DNA from: Nitrosomonadales bacterium
GTDB lineage: Bacteria; Pseudomonadota; Gammaproteobacteria; Burkholderiales; Gallionellaceae
NCBI GenBank assembly: GCA_016208015.1
Contig: JACQYW010000008.1
Span: forward strand, 186,001-250,000
Length of the DNA: 64,000 nt
Direction: 5' to 3'
Shown: positions 18,983 to 28,800 of the stretch, piece after piece
Numbering within the stretch: position 1 is the first letter of the stretch
How the letters are laid out: the number at the start of each line of letters is the position of its first letter
Program-made: the position numbers and the translations under genes
Notes under the pieces: generated by a model
Database searches by the model: none
What the model saw: only the letters and a program-made list of their open reading frames with translations
Told to the model about the DNA's origin: nothing

Positions 18983-19918
18983 TTAGGCGGCAGCGTCCAG
19001 CTTGTCGATGAACTTCTGCAATTCCGGCGGCAGCGGCGCGGTGATGCTGAGCGGCTCGCCGGTCAGCGGATGGTTGAAAGCGATGGAGTGGGCGTGCAGG
19101 AACATGCGTTTCAGGCCGCGTTTCATCAGCTCCTTGTTGCGCGCGAAGTCGCCGTATTTGTCATCGCCCGCAATGGGGAAGCCCAGATGCGAGGTGTGCA
19201 CGCGGATCTGGTGGGTGCGTCCTGTCTTGAGCTGCGCTTCCAGCAGGCTGAATTCCGGCCAATTCTTCAGCAGCGTAAATATAGTATGCGAAGCCTGCCC
19301 GTCTTCGCGCACCATCACGCGCTTCTCGCCCTGCGGGGTGTCGAACTTGTGCAACGGCAGCTTCACATGTTGCTTGGCGTTCTTCCATTGCCCCAACACC
19401 AGGGTGAAATAACGCTTGTCGCTGTTGCCTTCGCGCATGATCTCGTGCATCGCGGTCAGTGCGGAACGCTTCTTCGCCACCAGCAGCACGCCTGAGGTTT
19501 CGCGGTCCAGCCGGTGCACCAGTTCGAGGAACTTGGCCTGCGGCCGGGCACTGCGCATTTGTTCGATGACGCCAAAGCTCACCCCGCTGCCGCCATGCAC
19601 CGCCGTTCCGGCGGGTTTGTTGATGGCGATCAGAGCTTCGTCTTCAAACAGGATGGGGAATTCGGTGGCCGGGACATACTCGCTTTCCGGCTTTTCGGCG
19701 ACGCGGATGGGCGGAATGCGCAAAATATCGCCCATTTGCAGACGGTAAGTCTGGTCGATGCGCTTCTTGTTGACCCGCACTTCTCCGCGCAAAATACGGT
19801 AAACGTGGCTCTTGGGCACGCCTTTAAGGTGTTTGAACAGGAAATTGTCGATCCGCTGACCTTCGCTGCCTTCGTCGATTTCGACCCAACTCACGGATTC
19901 TTTGCTCAAACCACTCAT
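18983..19918 (-). CDS. rluC: 23S rRNA pseudouridine synthase RluC
   Basis: 311 residues. An N-terminal S4 RNA-binding domain (IDNFLFKHLKGVPKSHVYRILRGEVRVN) precedes the RluA-type catalytic domain. The catalytic Asp lies in VHRLDRETSGVLLVAK, and the closing motifs LKTGRTHQIRVHTSHLGFPIAGDDKYG are intact. RluC makes pseudouridines 955, 2504 and 2580. It is divergent from rne, the same pairing found in many proteobacteria. Confidence 0.95.
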   Translation of the reverse strand: MSGLSKESVSWVEIDEGSEGQRIDNFLFKHLKGVPKSHVYRILRGEVRVNKKRIDQTYRLQMGDILRIPPIRVAEKPESEYVPATEFPILFEDEALIAINKPAGTAVHGGSGVSFGVIEQMRSARPQAKFLELVHRLDRETSGVLLVAKKRSALTAMHEIMREGNSDKRYFTLVLGQWKNAKQHVKLPLHKFDTPQGEKRVMVREDGQASHTIFTLLKNWPEFSLLEAQLKTGRTHQIRVHTSHLGFPIAGDDKYGDFARNKELMKRGLKRMFLHAHSIAFNHPLTGEPLSITAPLPPELQKFIDKLDAAA

Positions 19919-20273
19919 TTTGAATATACTCCGCCCTCGCGTGTGCGCCTTCGTGAAACGGAATACAGTTTTCCGTCCAACCTAAGGCAGGCAATCAAGC
20001 CGCCTACGAAGCAGCCCCGCCCGGTTATCTCACTCACCGGAGACAAGCAGTGATGGTAATTGATTTGCGCGCTCTAAGCACCAAGCAGATAGATTTTAGC
20101 GTGTTGCCCCTACAAGATTTGGCAACATGCAGACACAGACAAACTAAAACGAGAAGAAGAACTTGAACCACCGTCGTCATCACAACTCACTGACAGTTTG
20201 CATGACCCAAATTCTCGCGCGCTAACCAGCGCGTAGCTTTGTTCTGCCCGTGTAAGAGCGCGGGAGAAAAAAT
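19919..20273 (+). promoter_or_regulatory. rluC/rne divergent spacer with a long rne leader
   Basis: 355 bp without a supported gene. It must hold both promoters. Close to rne are a hairpin CGCGCGCTAACCAGCGCG around 20216-20233 and a second GC-rich stem (CCCGTGTAAGAGCGCGGG, about 20249-20266) just before the AGAAAAAAT start region. In enterobacteria RNase E autoregulates through hairpins in a long rne leader; similar control here is inferred from length and structure only. Confidence 0.45.
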
Positions 20274-22805
20274 ATGAAACGCATGTTATTCAATGCGACG
20301 CAGCCGGAAGAACTCCGCGTCGCCATTGTTGATGGTCAGAAACTCGTCGACCTCGACATTGAAACCGCCGGTAAAGAGCAGCGCAAGAGCAATATCTACA
20401 AAGCGATCATCACCCGCATCGAGCCCAGCCTCGAAGCCTGTTTTGTCGAATACGGCGGTACCCGCCACGGATTCCTCCCCTTTAAAGAAGTCTCCCCGCA
20501 GTATTACCAATCCGGAGCCAACAGCCGTTCTTCCATCAAGGAAGCGTTGCGCGAAGGCCAGGAGCTGCTGGTGCAGGTGGAAAAGGACGAGCGCGGCAAC
20601 AAGGGCGCCGCACTGACCACATACATAAGTCTGGCCGGCCGTTACATCGTGCTGATGCCGAACAACCCCAACGGCGGCGGCGTATCGCGCCGCATCGAAG
20701 GTGAAGACCGCAACGAACTGCGCGACGTGCTGGCCCAGATGGAAGTGCCGCAGGGCATGAGCATCATCGCCCGCACCGCCGGTATCGGCCGCAACCTCGA
20801 AGAGCTGCAGTGGGACCTGAACTACCTCAAGCAACTGTGGGACGCCATCGAAGGCGCCGCCGAGACCGAAAAAGCCCCGTCGCTGATCTATCTGGAAAGC
20901 AGCTTGGTGGTTCGCGCCATCCGCGACTATTTCAACCCCGAGATCGGCGAGATCTTGATCGACACCGACGACATCTTCCAGCAGGCACAGGCCTTCATGG
21001 GCACGGTGATGCCGGACAACGTGAACCGCATCAAGCGCTATCACGACGACGTGCCGCTGTTCTCGCGCTTCCAGATCGAGCACCAGATCGAATCGGCACA
21101 TGCCCGCCAAGTGAACCTGCCTTCCGGCGGTGCCATCGTGATCGACCACACCGAAGCGCTGACCGCCATCGACATCAACTCCGCGCGTTCCACCCGCGGC
21201 GGCGACATCGAGACCACGGCTTACAACACCAACCTCGAAGCGGCCGACGAGATCGCACGCCAATTGAAGCTGCGCGACCTGGGCGGCCTGATCGTCATCG
21301 ACTTCATCGACATGGAATCGAGCAAGAACCAGCGCGACGTGGAAAACCGTCTGCGCGACGCCCTGCGCTTCGACCGCGCCCGCATCCAGACCGCAAAGAT
21401 CTCGCGTTTCGGCCTGCTGGAACTGTCGCGCCAGCGTCTGGCTCCCAGCCTGGAAGAAGGCAACCACACCACCTGCCCGCGTTGTAACGGCATCGGCCAC
21501 ATCCGCGGCACCGAGTCTTCCGCACTGAACATCCTGCGCATCATCCAGGAAGAAGCGATGAAGGACAGCAGCGCCGCCATCCACGCGCAAGTGCCGGTTG
21601 ACGTCGCCACCTTCCTGCTGAACGAGAAACGCGCCGACATCTTCCGCATCGAATCGCGTTTCAAGATCAGCGTGGTGCTTATCCCCAACCCGCACATGGA
21701 GACGCCGCATTACAACGTCACCCGCCTGCGTCTTGACGACATCACTTCCGACCATCTGCAAGCCAGCTACAAGCTGGTCGAGAAACCCGAAGAGACGAAA
21801 GCGGACGCCAAGGCTGCACAGGAAGCCAAGGCTGCGGCACAGCGTCCGCAGGCTGCTGTAAAAGGCATCACCCCGGCACAACCCGCCCCCAAACACGAAG
21901 TCAAAGAAGAGAAGAAGACCTCTCTGCTCGGCAGTCTGGTCGGCTGGCTCAAATCGCTGGGCGGCGAAAGCGAACCCGCGAAGCCTGCCGCATCGGCCAA
22001 GAGCGGACGCGGCAACCAGCGTCGTGACCGCAACGAACGCGGTGAACGTAGCGAGCGCAGCGAAGGCGGCAACAAGCAACGCCGCGACCGCAACGAACGC
22101 GGTGAGCGTGGCGAACGCAGCGAAGGCGGCAACAAGCAACGCCGCGAGCGCAACGAGACCCCGCGCGCCGAAGGCAAAGAGCAACAGGAGAATCGCGGCG
22201 AGCGCCAACAGCAGCAACCGCGCCAACCGCGCCCGGCCAACACCGAAAAACCCGCACTGGAGACGCAGAAACCTGCTGTCGCCGGTGAACAAGGCGAAGA
22301 AGGCAACGGCAATCGCGAAGGACGCAAGCGCGGTCGCCGCGGCGGTCGCCGCGAGCGCGAGCGTCGCGAACAACAAGGTGCGGCACCTGCCGAAAGCGGC
22401 ATGGCCCAAACCGGCGAGAACCAGGAGATGTCTATGGCAAGCGAAGTCGCTGCCGCAGCACCTGCCCCAGTTCAGCGCGCAAAGCCGACCGAGTACATCG
22501 CTTATCCGGATTCGATGAAAAAGGCCAAGCCGACCGAAGTGGTGTGCCATCCGGCACAGCAGGCTCAAGCTACGGCAGCCGTGGTTGCGGCTCCCGCAGT
22601 TGTCGCTGCGCCGGTTGCAGCACCGCTTGACCTGAGCAGCAGCGGCCTGACCATGATCGAGACCGACCCGAACAAGGCAGCCAGCATTGCCCCCGTTCCG
22701 GAAAGCCGCGAGCATGCGCCTCGCCGCCGCCAGCGCCAGCGCGAGGTCTACACCATCGAAAACAGCGAACCGCTGCAGCAAGTGGAAACGCAGTCGCCGA
22801 ACTAA
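20274..22805 (+). CDS. rne: Ribonuclease E
   Basis: 843 residues. The N-terminal catalytic half (about 1-500) has the S1 RNA-binding domain, the 5'-sensor and the DNase I-like domain with the metal-binding aspartates Asp300 (TAIDINSAR) and Asp343 ([10 protein letters not shown]). The zinc link CPRCNGIGH follows near residue 400 and allows tetramer formation. The C-terminal half is disordered and Arg/Glu/Gln-rich, with two near-identical tandem units ([20 protein letters not shown]) at about residues 582-625. This tail is the likely scaffold for RNA and degradosome partners and is shorter than in E. coli. RNase E starts most mRNA decay and matures rRNA and tRNA. Confidence 0.96.
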   Translation: MKRMLFNATQPEELRVAIVDGQKLVDLDIETAGKEQRKSNIYKAIITRIEPSLEACFVEYGGTRHGFLPFKEVSPQYYQSGANSRSSIKEALREGQELLVQVEKDERGNKGAALTTYISLAGRYIVLMPNNPNGGGVSRRIEGEDRNELRDVLAQMEVPQGMSIIARTAGIGRNLEELQWDLNYLKQLWDAIEGAAETEKAPSLIYLESSLVVRAIRDYFNPEIGEILIDTDDIFQQAQAFMGTVMPDNVNRIKRYHDDVPLFSRFQIEHQIESAHARQVNLPSGGAIVIDHTEALTAIDINSARSTRGGDIETTAYNTNLEAADEIARQLKLRDLGGLIVIDFIDMESSKNQRDVENRLRDALRFDRARIQTAKISRFGLLELSRQRLAPSLEEGNHTTCPRCNGIGHIRGTESSALNILRIIQEEAMKDSSAAIHAQVPVDVATFLLNEKRADIFRIESRFKISVVLIPNPHMETPHYNVTRLRLDDITSDHLQASYKLVEKPEETKADAKAAQEAKAAAQRPQAAVKGITPAQPAPKHEVKEEKKTSLLGSLVGWLKSLGGESEPAKPAASAKSGRGNQRRDRNERGERSERSEGGNKQRRDRNERGERGERSEGGNKQRRERNETPRAEGKEQQENRGERQQQQPRQPRPANTEKPALETQKPAVAGEQGEEGNGNREGRKRGRRGGRRERERREQQGAAPAESGMAQTGENQEMSMASEVAAAAPAPVQRAKPTEYIAYPDSMKKAKPTEVVCHPAQQAQATAAVVAAPAVVAAPVAAPLDLSSSGLTMIETDPNKAASIAPVPESREHAPRRRQRQREVYTIENSEPLQQVETQSPN

Positions 22806-22822
22806 TCAGATTGGCGGATAAT

Positions 22823-22852
22823 AAAAGCGCACGGTTTACCGTGCGCTTTTTT
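22823..22852 (+). terminator. Rho-independent terminator of rne
   Basis: AAAAGCGCACGG, a short TTTA loop, CCGTGCGCTTTTTT: a perfect 8-bp GC-rich stem with a T-run, starting 17 bp after the rne stop. The next gene starts 17 bp further on, so it is at least partly insulated from rne. Confidence 0.9.
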
Positions 22853-22868
22853 ACTTTGGGGATGCCAT

Positions 22869-25676
22869 ATGCGACACGTCCTGCTTACGCTCTGCCTCTG
22901 CGCCGTCGCTTCTGCCGCCCAGGCGCTCGGCCCGGATCCTCACCGCGACTGGTTCACCGCGGACAGCGAACACTTCCGCATCAACTATGCCGACCCGCAG
23001 CGCGCACAGGCCCAACGTATCGCCGATATCGCCGAACGCGCCTATGCAAACCTCACCCGCGAACTGCAATGGGAACCGCACGGCAGGATCGAGATCATCG
23101 TGCTGGACGAGTTCGACATCGCCAACGGCTTCTCCACGCCCTACCCGTTCAACGAATCTGCCATCTTCCTGACGCCGCCCGACGAGGGCGAACTGCTCGA
23201 CAACAGCATCTGGCTGGAACTGCTCATCACCCACGAGCTGACGCACACCATCCATATGGACAAGGCGCGCGGAATCCCCGGCGTGATGCGCCAGATATTC
23301 GGACGCCATCTGCCGCTTTTCCCCAACCTGTGGCAACCGGGCTGGGCCATCGAGGGCATCGCCACCTACAACGAAAGCACGCCCGAGATCGGCCAGGGCC
23401 GTTTGCGCGGCCCGATATTCGAGGCATGGATGCGCATCGAGCATGAGCGCGGATTCAAATCGCTGGCGGAGATGAATGCAGACGGGCGCGCCTTACCCAC
23501 CTCCAAGCAATATCTGTACGGAGTCTATTTCTACGATTTCCTGGCGCGAAAATACGGGCCGGAAGCGATCTACAAATACGTCCACCGCTACAGCGGCAAC
23601 TTCCCGCTGGTCGCGCGCGTGCATACCAATCCCGAATACGCGACAGGCAAGACCATGGATGTGTTGTGGGACGAATTCATCGCCGACCTGATCGAGCAGA
23701 TGAACCGGCGCGAAGTACCGCTCAAGGCGATGCCGCGCGCGACCGGCGACGTCATCCTGCCCGCCAGATTCGAGATCGACTCGCTGGCTCCCGTACCCGA
23801 TGGCGGTGTGATTGCCGTGGTCAACGACGGCTTGTTGCGTACCAAGCTGATGCGCATCGATGCGCAGGGGAATACCACACATCTCGCCAATGTGAGATCG
23901 GGTGCTCACATCGACGTGCGCGCGGACGGCAAAGTGCTGATCGCGCAACCCGAGGTCTGCCACAATTACAACTACTATTACGACCTCTACACCTGGAGTC
24001 CGTCCGCGGGCATGCAGCGCAAGACCGAATGCGGGCGCTATCGCCGCGCCGTGTGGATGGGCGAACAGGTCGCTGCGCTGCGCATCATCGGCGGCGTCTC
24101 CACCCTCGTCATCCTCGACCAGCGCGAGAACGACTGGCGCGAAACGCAAAAACTGTATCAGACTCCCGACCAGGTCGAAGCGGTCGATCTTGCCGCCAGC
24201 CCGGACGGCAAACATGTCGCCCTGTCGATCAAGCAGGCCAATGCCTGGCAGGTGCTGGAAATTGACAGTGCGGGCGCCACGCCGCGCGTGTTGTTCAACC
24301 ACGATGCGCCGATACACAGTCTTCGTTATGCGCGCGACGGCAACGGTCTGGAATTCATCGTCGCGAAGAATGGCGTCTACAACCTCTGGCGGTACACCTC
24401 GGGAACTCTCGAATTGACGCGCCTGAGCCACACCTATACCGCGGTGATGTTGCATAGCGGTGTCGCTCAGGATGGCTCGGTCGTGCTGGGTGTACTGGCC
24501 GCAGGCGGCACTGAATTGCGGCGCATGCAGACCACGACAGCGCTCGCCCTGGCAAAACCGGATACCCGTCTGACCACGGCGTTGCAAGGCGATACGCCGC
24601 CAGTCACCCATCCGCTGGGAGAAGCTCACGACTACCTCGCCTTGAAATCGCTGTATCCGCGTGCATGGATGCCGTCCGCGTTCGCGGATCGCGGGTTGAC
24701 CGCCTACGGCGTGTCCATCTTCGGCAGCGATGCGCTGCTCTGGCACAGCTACACCGCCAACCTGCTGTGGGAGACCTCGCAACACGAAGCGATGGGCAGC
24801 TTCAACTACGAATATCTCGGCCACCATTTCTTCACCGCTTCGCGCGAACTGTGGGCACGGCAATGGACCGGCACCAACAACGACGAGACCACCACGCAGT
24901 ACGACCGCACCACCGATGTGCAGTGGGCATCAATGTTGCCGTGGCTGAGAAGCGAACGCCGCCTCTATTTCGGCATCGGTGCCGCCATGCAGACCACCGA
25001 CCGCGTGCAGATCGCCGGGCTCACCACCCGTGCGCAGGACGAACGTATCGCTGCCGCCTTCCTGCGTTACGACACCCGCGACAGCAACTGGTACACCGAC
25101 GGAATCAACCGCGGCAATCTCACCACCCTGCTCTATGAAAGCTACCGCCCATTCAACAGCTACTATGACGGACATATCGTGCGCTTCGACACGCGCGGTT
25201 ATCTGCCGCTCGGCAAGACAGTCCTCAGCGCAAGATGGACAGAGGCGCGCGCGCAGGACATCACCGAACCGTACTATCTGGGCGGCGCATTCGAACATGA
25301 TCTGACACAGGCGCCCATGCTCAACCAGCACGATCTGCCCTTGCGCGGATATAAGGGCGGCGAGCTGGAACTGCGCGGGCAGAACGCCCGCACCGCCAGC
25401 ATCGAATGGAGAACCCCCGTCGCCGATATCGACCGCCATGCCATGACCCCGCCTATCGGCATCAATCGCCTTTCGACGGCCGTGTTCCTGGATGCGGGAC
25501 GTGCCTGGGACAACGGCAGTGCACGACCGAAATACTATCGCGGCGTCGGTATTGAACTATTGGGTGAGATCAGGCTGATCTACCTCGCCACCATCCCGCT
25601 GCGGCTGGGTATCGCGCACGGTATGGACCATCCCGGCAAGGTGAGAGGTTATCTGCAGTTGGGTCAGTCATTCTAG
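22869..25676 (+). CDS. Predicted secreted gluzincin peptidase with beta-propeller and outer-membrane barrel domains
   Basis: 935 residues with a signal peptide (MRHVLLTLCLCAVASAAQA). Residues about 30-260 look like a peptidase-MA-type zinc protease: His122-Glu-Leu-Thr-His126 (HELTH) with the third ligand Glu162 in GWAIEGIATY. The middle (about 280-590) has repeated blade-like segments (ASPDGKHVALSIK, LRYARDGNGLEFIV) of a beta-propeller. The last 320 residues read as antiparallel strands of a surface-antigen/Omp85-like barrel and end LQLGQSF, with a terminal Phe as in outer-membrane proteins. The likely result is an outer-membrane-anchored metalloprotease whose substrate is unknown. The domain boundaries are estimates. 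Confidence 0.7.
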   Translation: MRHVLLTLCLCAVASAAQALGPDPHRDWFTADSEHFRINYADPQRAQAQRIADIAERAYANLTRELQWEPHGRIEIIVLDEFDIANGFSTPYPFNESAIFLTPPDEGELLDNSIWLELLITHELTHTIHMDKARGIPGVMRQIFGRHLPLFPNLWQPGWAIEGIATYNESTPEIGQGRLRGPIFEAWMRIEHERGFKSLAEMNADGRALPTSKQYLYGVYFYDFLARKYGPEAIYKYVHRYSGNFPLVARVHTNPEYATGKTMDVLWDEFIADLIEQMNRREVPLKAMPRATGDVILPARFEIDSLAPVPDGGVIAVVNDGLLRTKLMRIDAQGNTTHLANVRSGAHIDVRADGKVLIAQPEVCHNYNYYYDLYTWSPSAGMQRKTECGRYRRAVWMGEQVAALRIIGGVSTLVILDQRENDWRETQKLYQTPDQVEAVDLAASPDGKHVALSIKQANAWQVLEIDSAGATPRVLFNHDAPIHSLRYARDGNGLEFIVAKNGVYNLWRYTSGTLELTRLSHTYTAVMLHSGVAQDGSVVLGVLAAGGTELRRMQTTTALALAKPDTRLTTALQGDTPPVTHPLGEAHDYLALKSLYPRAWMPSAFADRGLTAYGVSIFGSDALLWHSYTANLLWETSQHEAMGSFNYEYLGHHFFTASRELWARQWTGTNNDETTTQYDRTTDVQWASMLPWLRSERRLYFGIGAAMQTTDRVQIAGLTTRAQDERIAAAFLRYDTRDSNWYTDGINRGNLTTLLYESYRPFNSYYDGHIVRFDTRGYLPLGKTVLSARWTEARAQDITEPYYLGGAFEHDLTQAPMLNQHDLPLRGYKGGELELRGQNARTASIEWRTPVADIDRHAMTPPIGINRLSTAVFLDAGRAWDNGSARPKYYRGVGIELLGEIRLIYLATIPLRLGIAHGMDHPGKVRGYLQLGQSF

Positions 25677-25692
25677 CCTGCCCCAAGGGGAA

Positions 25693-26181
25693 TCAAAGAT
25701 GCTTGGCGCGTATGTGCCGGAGCAAGCCGCCCGCCGCATCTTCCACCATATCCAGCACGCGCTCAAAACCGTCCGCACCGCCGAAATAGGGATCGGGCAC
25801 TTCCCGCTCACCGTGGCGGTCGGCGAACTGCAGGAACAGCCCGAGATGGCTTTCTGCATCGCGCGGTCGCAGACTCTCAAGGATGGAAAGGTTCGCCTCG
25901 TCCATCGCCAGCACGTAATCGAAGCGTTTGAGGTCCGCCGCCTCCACCTGCCTTCCGCGCAATTTGCTCATATCGTAACCGCGCTGCATGGCCGCACGCT
26001 GGGTGCGCGCATCCGGCGCTTCGCCGATGTGGTAATCGTGCGTACCAGCTGAATCGATGTGGATATGCTCGGATAATCCCTCTTGCTCGACATAGTGGCG
26101 GAACACGGCTTCGGCGGTGGGAGACCTGCAAATGTTGCCCATACAAATAAAGATGACGCGTATTTTTGTATATTCTCTCAT
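25693..26181 (-). CDS. Low-molecular-weight protein tyrosine phosphatase
   Basis: 162 residues from the ATG at 26181; the open frame runs further upstream but without family similarity. The P-loop is CMGNICRS with nucleophile Cys13 and Arg19, and the general-acid Asp lies in VPDPYFGG. The DSAGTHDYHIGEAPDARTQR segment is typical of the family. LMW-PTPs dephosphorylate tyrosine kinases of capsule/exopolysaccharide export, or arginine-phosphates in Gram-positives; no such partner is nearby, so its target is unknown. The ribosome-binding site is weak. Confidence 0.9.
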   Translation of the reverse strand: MREYTKIRVIFICMGNICRSPTAEAVFRHYVEQEGLSEHIHIDSAGTHDYHIGEAPDARTQRAAMQRGYDMSKLRGRQVEAADLKRFDYVLAMDEANLSILESLRPRDAESHLGLFLQFADRHGEREVPDPYFGGADGFERVLDMVEDAAGGLLRHIRAKHL

Positions 26182-26283
26182 TGCATTACATGACAGACTG
26201 CTTGAATAGTGAGTGGGCATGTTAGCGCATTTTGGATTTATTAATTTCAGACAGTTAGTACCACATTGAACAGCTGAATCTGA

Positions 26284-26321
26284 ACTGACAGTCACTTCGT
26301 CAAATCGGGTAACTGTCAGAT
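26284..26321. promoter_or_regulatory. Inverted repeat upstream of the tyrosine phosphatase gene
   Basis: AACTGACAGT at the left and AACTGTCAG at the right form an imperfect inverted repeat (core CTGACAGT/ACTGTCAG) about 105-140 bp upstream of the phosphatase start. It may be an operator or simply a hairpin. The rest of the 200-bp spacer shows only the terminator described next. Confidence 0.3.
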
Positions 26322-26342
26322 CAAGCCGCAACTACTACAAAT

Positions 26343-26370
26343 AAAAACGGGGGCTGAAGCCCCCGTTTTT
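26343..26370 (-). terminator. Bidirectional Rho-independent terminator after the coiled-coil gene
   Basis: CGGGGGC (26348-26354), 4-base loop, GCCCCCG (26359-26365), flanked by five A on the left and five T on the right. It lies 13 bp past the stop of the 805-residue coiled-coil gene on the minus strand and can work in both directions. Confidence 0.88.
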
Positions 26371-26382
26371 ATTTGTCCCGGT

Positions 26383-28800
26383 CTAGAACTCTTTCTCGAC
26401 CACTGTTTGTTGTTTCTGCGCGGTCTTGTCGCCCAGATCCGTAGAGAGCCTCAGACTTGCCAATCTCGCCGCCTCATCCTGCTTCGGCTCTGGAGCAGCC
26501 TGCACCGCTGCGACATTGCCGCTGGCCACGCTTTCCACCGCCGTCGGCTTGCTGCCGGAACCATTCACCCAAAGCCCGACGCTCAGCAGCAGCGAAGCAG
26601 CCAGGGCTACCTGCGAGATGCGATTGATACGGTGTGTCTTGCGCAGTTTTTGCAACAGCTTGCCTGTTTCCAACTGCGCCTTGGCATGGCGCAACTCTTC
26701 GCTGGTCTCCTTGATCAGGCCGCGCTCCAACTCTTCGCCCGCCGTTAACGTGGCGATGAACTGTTCCTGCATCTCGGCATTCTCGTTTGCCGCCTGTTGC
26801 GCCAGCAATTCGGCCAGACCGCGCTGACGCGCAGCTTCAGTAGCTTGTTTCTCGGCTTCGATACGCTCTTCGGCTGCTTCGACTGCCAGGCGTTCCGTTT
26901 CCAGACGTTCCTTGCGTGTCGCCACGAGGCGCTCTTCGGCCACCAGATTGCGCTGTTCCAGCTCCAGTTGGGCAGCTTCTTCGCGCACTCGCTCTTCGGC
27001 CAGTTGCCTGGCTTGTTCAGCGACGGCCATACGCTGACGCGCCAGCACGGCGGCACGAGCCTGTGCCTGAACCGTCTCTTCTTCGGTTTTGACCGCTTGC
27101 GCCAATGCTTCCGCCTGGGCCTTGGCCATGTTCAAGGCGCGAATCTCCAGCGCTTCTTTCACCTTGGCTGCGGCGAGAATCTCTTCGGCCAACACTGTCT
27201 TGGCGGCGGCGATCTCTTGCGCGCGCACTTCGGCGGCGATGCATTCATTATCGGCTTCGATGGCTTTCAGTTCGGTGTCCATGCGCAGAGTGATCGTTTC
27301 GATGGCCTCATTCTCCGCAATTGCCAGTGCTTGCGCAACCCTTGCCGCTTCTGCATCAAGCGCGCGGCGCTGTTCGGCCGCTGCCGCAGCACTTCGCTCC
27401 GCATCGGTACGCTGCTGCAGGGCAACGATGGCAGCAGTCTCTGCGGCCAGTCTTTCCTCTTCCGCGAGGCGGGATTCCACCATCAGGCAGGCGCGCTGTT
27501 CGGCCAGTGGCAAGGCGGCATTGATCGCATCCAGCTTCTTCTGCAATTCCTGCGCCGCGAGCTCGTCGGCCCCGGCCTGCGCCTGCTCGGCAGCCAGTGT
27601 CGCGCTTTCCAGTTCGGCCTTGCCAAATGCGATGCTGCGGGCGCATTCGGCCATCTCGTAGCGCTGATTGGCCAGTTCGATCGCCTCGGTCTCGGCATGC
27701 ACCTGCAATTCGACGGCATGCGAGGCGCGCATGTCGGCTTCGGCGCGCTGTTGTGCCATTTCCATCAGTTCGCGATCCGCTTGCAGTTTGATCTCGGCGG
27801 CGCGTTTCGCCTGTTCTTCGGCGGAAAGCAGGTCGCGTGCCTCCAGTTCGATCTGCATCAGCACAGCATTCGCCGCTTCACGCTCCCTGAGCGCCAGTTG
27901 CTCGGCCTGCACGCGCGAATCGAGCAGGTTCAGCATCTCCTGCTCGGCTTGCAGCTTGCGTTCCGCCGCCAAACGTTCAGCCTGCTCTTTCTCGATGGCT
28001 TGCTTGGCGGCCTCGGCGAGTTTCAATTCTGCGGCCACGCGCGCCGAGACCTCCGCCTGTGCCTGCTGCTCTGCCTTGATGCGCAACTCGACCGCGTCCA
28101 GCAATTTGCGCTCTTCCGCAGCACGTTCCGATGCGGCGCGCTCGGCTTCCAGTTCGGCCGCAACGCGCGACTGTTTCTCGGCCAGGGCTGTCATCTCGGC
28201 GCGCACGCGGGCGTTCATCGCCTCCTGCGCAGATTCTTCTGCAGCGAGCTTGGCGTTGACCATCGCCATCGCTTCCTTCTCGGACTTGAGCTTGTGCTGC
28301 ACGCTCTGCATCACCAGTCCCTCGGTCTGTGCCTTCTCCTGCGCCAACAGAGCCGCTTCGCGATCCAGCTTCGCCTGCTGCTCCAGATCGCCGCGCAGAC
28401 GCTGCTCGGCAGCCAGACGCTGTTCAAGCTCCGCCTGGGCCAGCCTTTCCGCCTCCAATTTTTCACGGACGGCTTCGCTCAGACGCTCTTCCGCCTTGCG
28501 CTTGGCATACGCTGTCGCGGTCAGTTCGCGCTCCAGTTGGGCGCGCGCCTGCACTTCATCGATCACCTGCGCCTCGGCGCGCGTGCGTTCTTCGATCTGT
28601 TCCGTCAACTCGCTTTCATGTTTTGCCTTGCCCTGCAGGATGGCGCGGGCATGTGCTTCGGCACGGGCGCGGGCCTGCACGGCCAGTTGCGCGTCGATCT
28701 CGGCCTCGATGCGTCCGCGCGATTCCAGTATCGCTTCGGATTCGGCGGGATTTTCTTCGTCGCGGGAAGAAACCAAGCGTATGTTTTTCAGTGCTGACAT
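26383..28800 (-). CDS. Large Ala/Glu/Arg-rich coiled-coil protein with a C-terminal membrane segment
   Basis: 805 residues. After a short N-terminal region (SALKNIRLVSSRDEENPAE) nearly 700 residues are continuous helix made of Ala, Glu, Arg, Gln and Leu in heptad-like patterns (AEERLAAE, ARAEAQ, KLAAE repeats), with very few Gly or Pro. A single hydrophobic segment near residues 727-746 (ISQVALAASLLLSVGLWV) is followed by about 58 polar residues. The protein could be a long rod held to the inner membrane by its C-terminal end. The ATG has a good AGAGGTGG site. No family was recognised; similarity to TolA- or SMC-like helices would be compositional. Confidence 0.75.
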   Translation of the reverse strand: MSALKNIRLVSSRDEENPAESEAILESRGRIEAEIDAQLAVQARARAEAHARAILQGKAKHESELTEQIEERTRAEAQVIDEVQARAQLERELTATAYAKRKAEERLSEAVREKLEAERLAQAELEQRLAAEQRLRGDLEQQAKLDREAALLAQEKAQTEGLVMQSVQHKLKSEKEAMAMVNAKLAAEESAQEAMNARVRAEMTALAEKQSRVAAELEAERAASERAAEERKLLDAVELRIKAEQQAQAEVSARVAAELKLAEAAKQAIEKEQAERLAAERKLQAEQEMLNLLDSRVQAEQLALREREAANAVLMQIELEARDLLSAEEQAKRAAEIKLQADRELMEMAQQRAEADMRASHAVELQVHAETEAIELANQRYEMAECARSIAFGKAELESATLAAEQAQAGADELAAQELQKKLDAINAALPLAEQRACLMVESRLAEEERLAAETAAIVALQQRTDAERSAAAAAEQRRALDAEAARVAQALAIAENEAIETITLRMDTELKAIEADNECIAAEVRAQEIAAAKTVLAEEILAAAKVKEALEIRALNMAKAQAEALAQAVKTEEETVQAQARAAVLARQRMAVAEQARQLAEERVREEAAQLELEQRNLVAEERLVATRKERLETERLAVEAAEERIEAEKQATEAARQRGLAELLAQQAANENAEMQEQFIATLTAGEELERGLIKETSEELRHAKAQLETGKLLQKLRKTHRINRISQVALAASLLLSVGLWVNGSGSKPTAVESVASGNVAAVQAAPEPKQDEAARLASLRLSTDLGDKTAQKQQTVVEKEF

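Noticed and set aside
20286..22781. 831-codon open frame antisense to rne
   Set aside because: It mirrors the GC-rich codon bias of rne on the opposite strand. It has no ribosome-binding site and no family features, while rne is certain.
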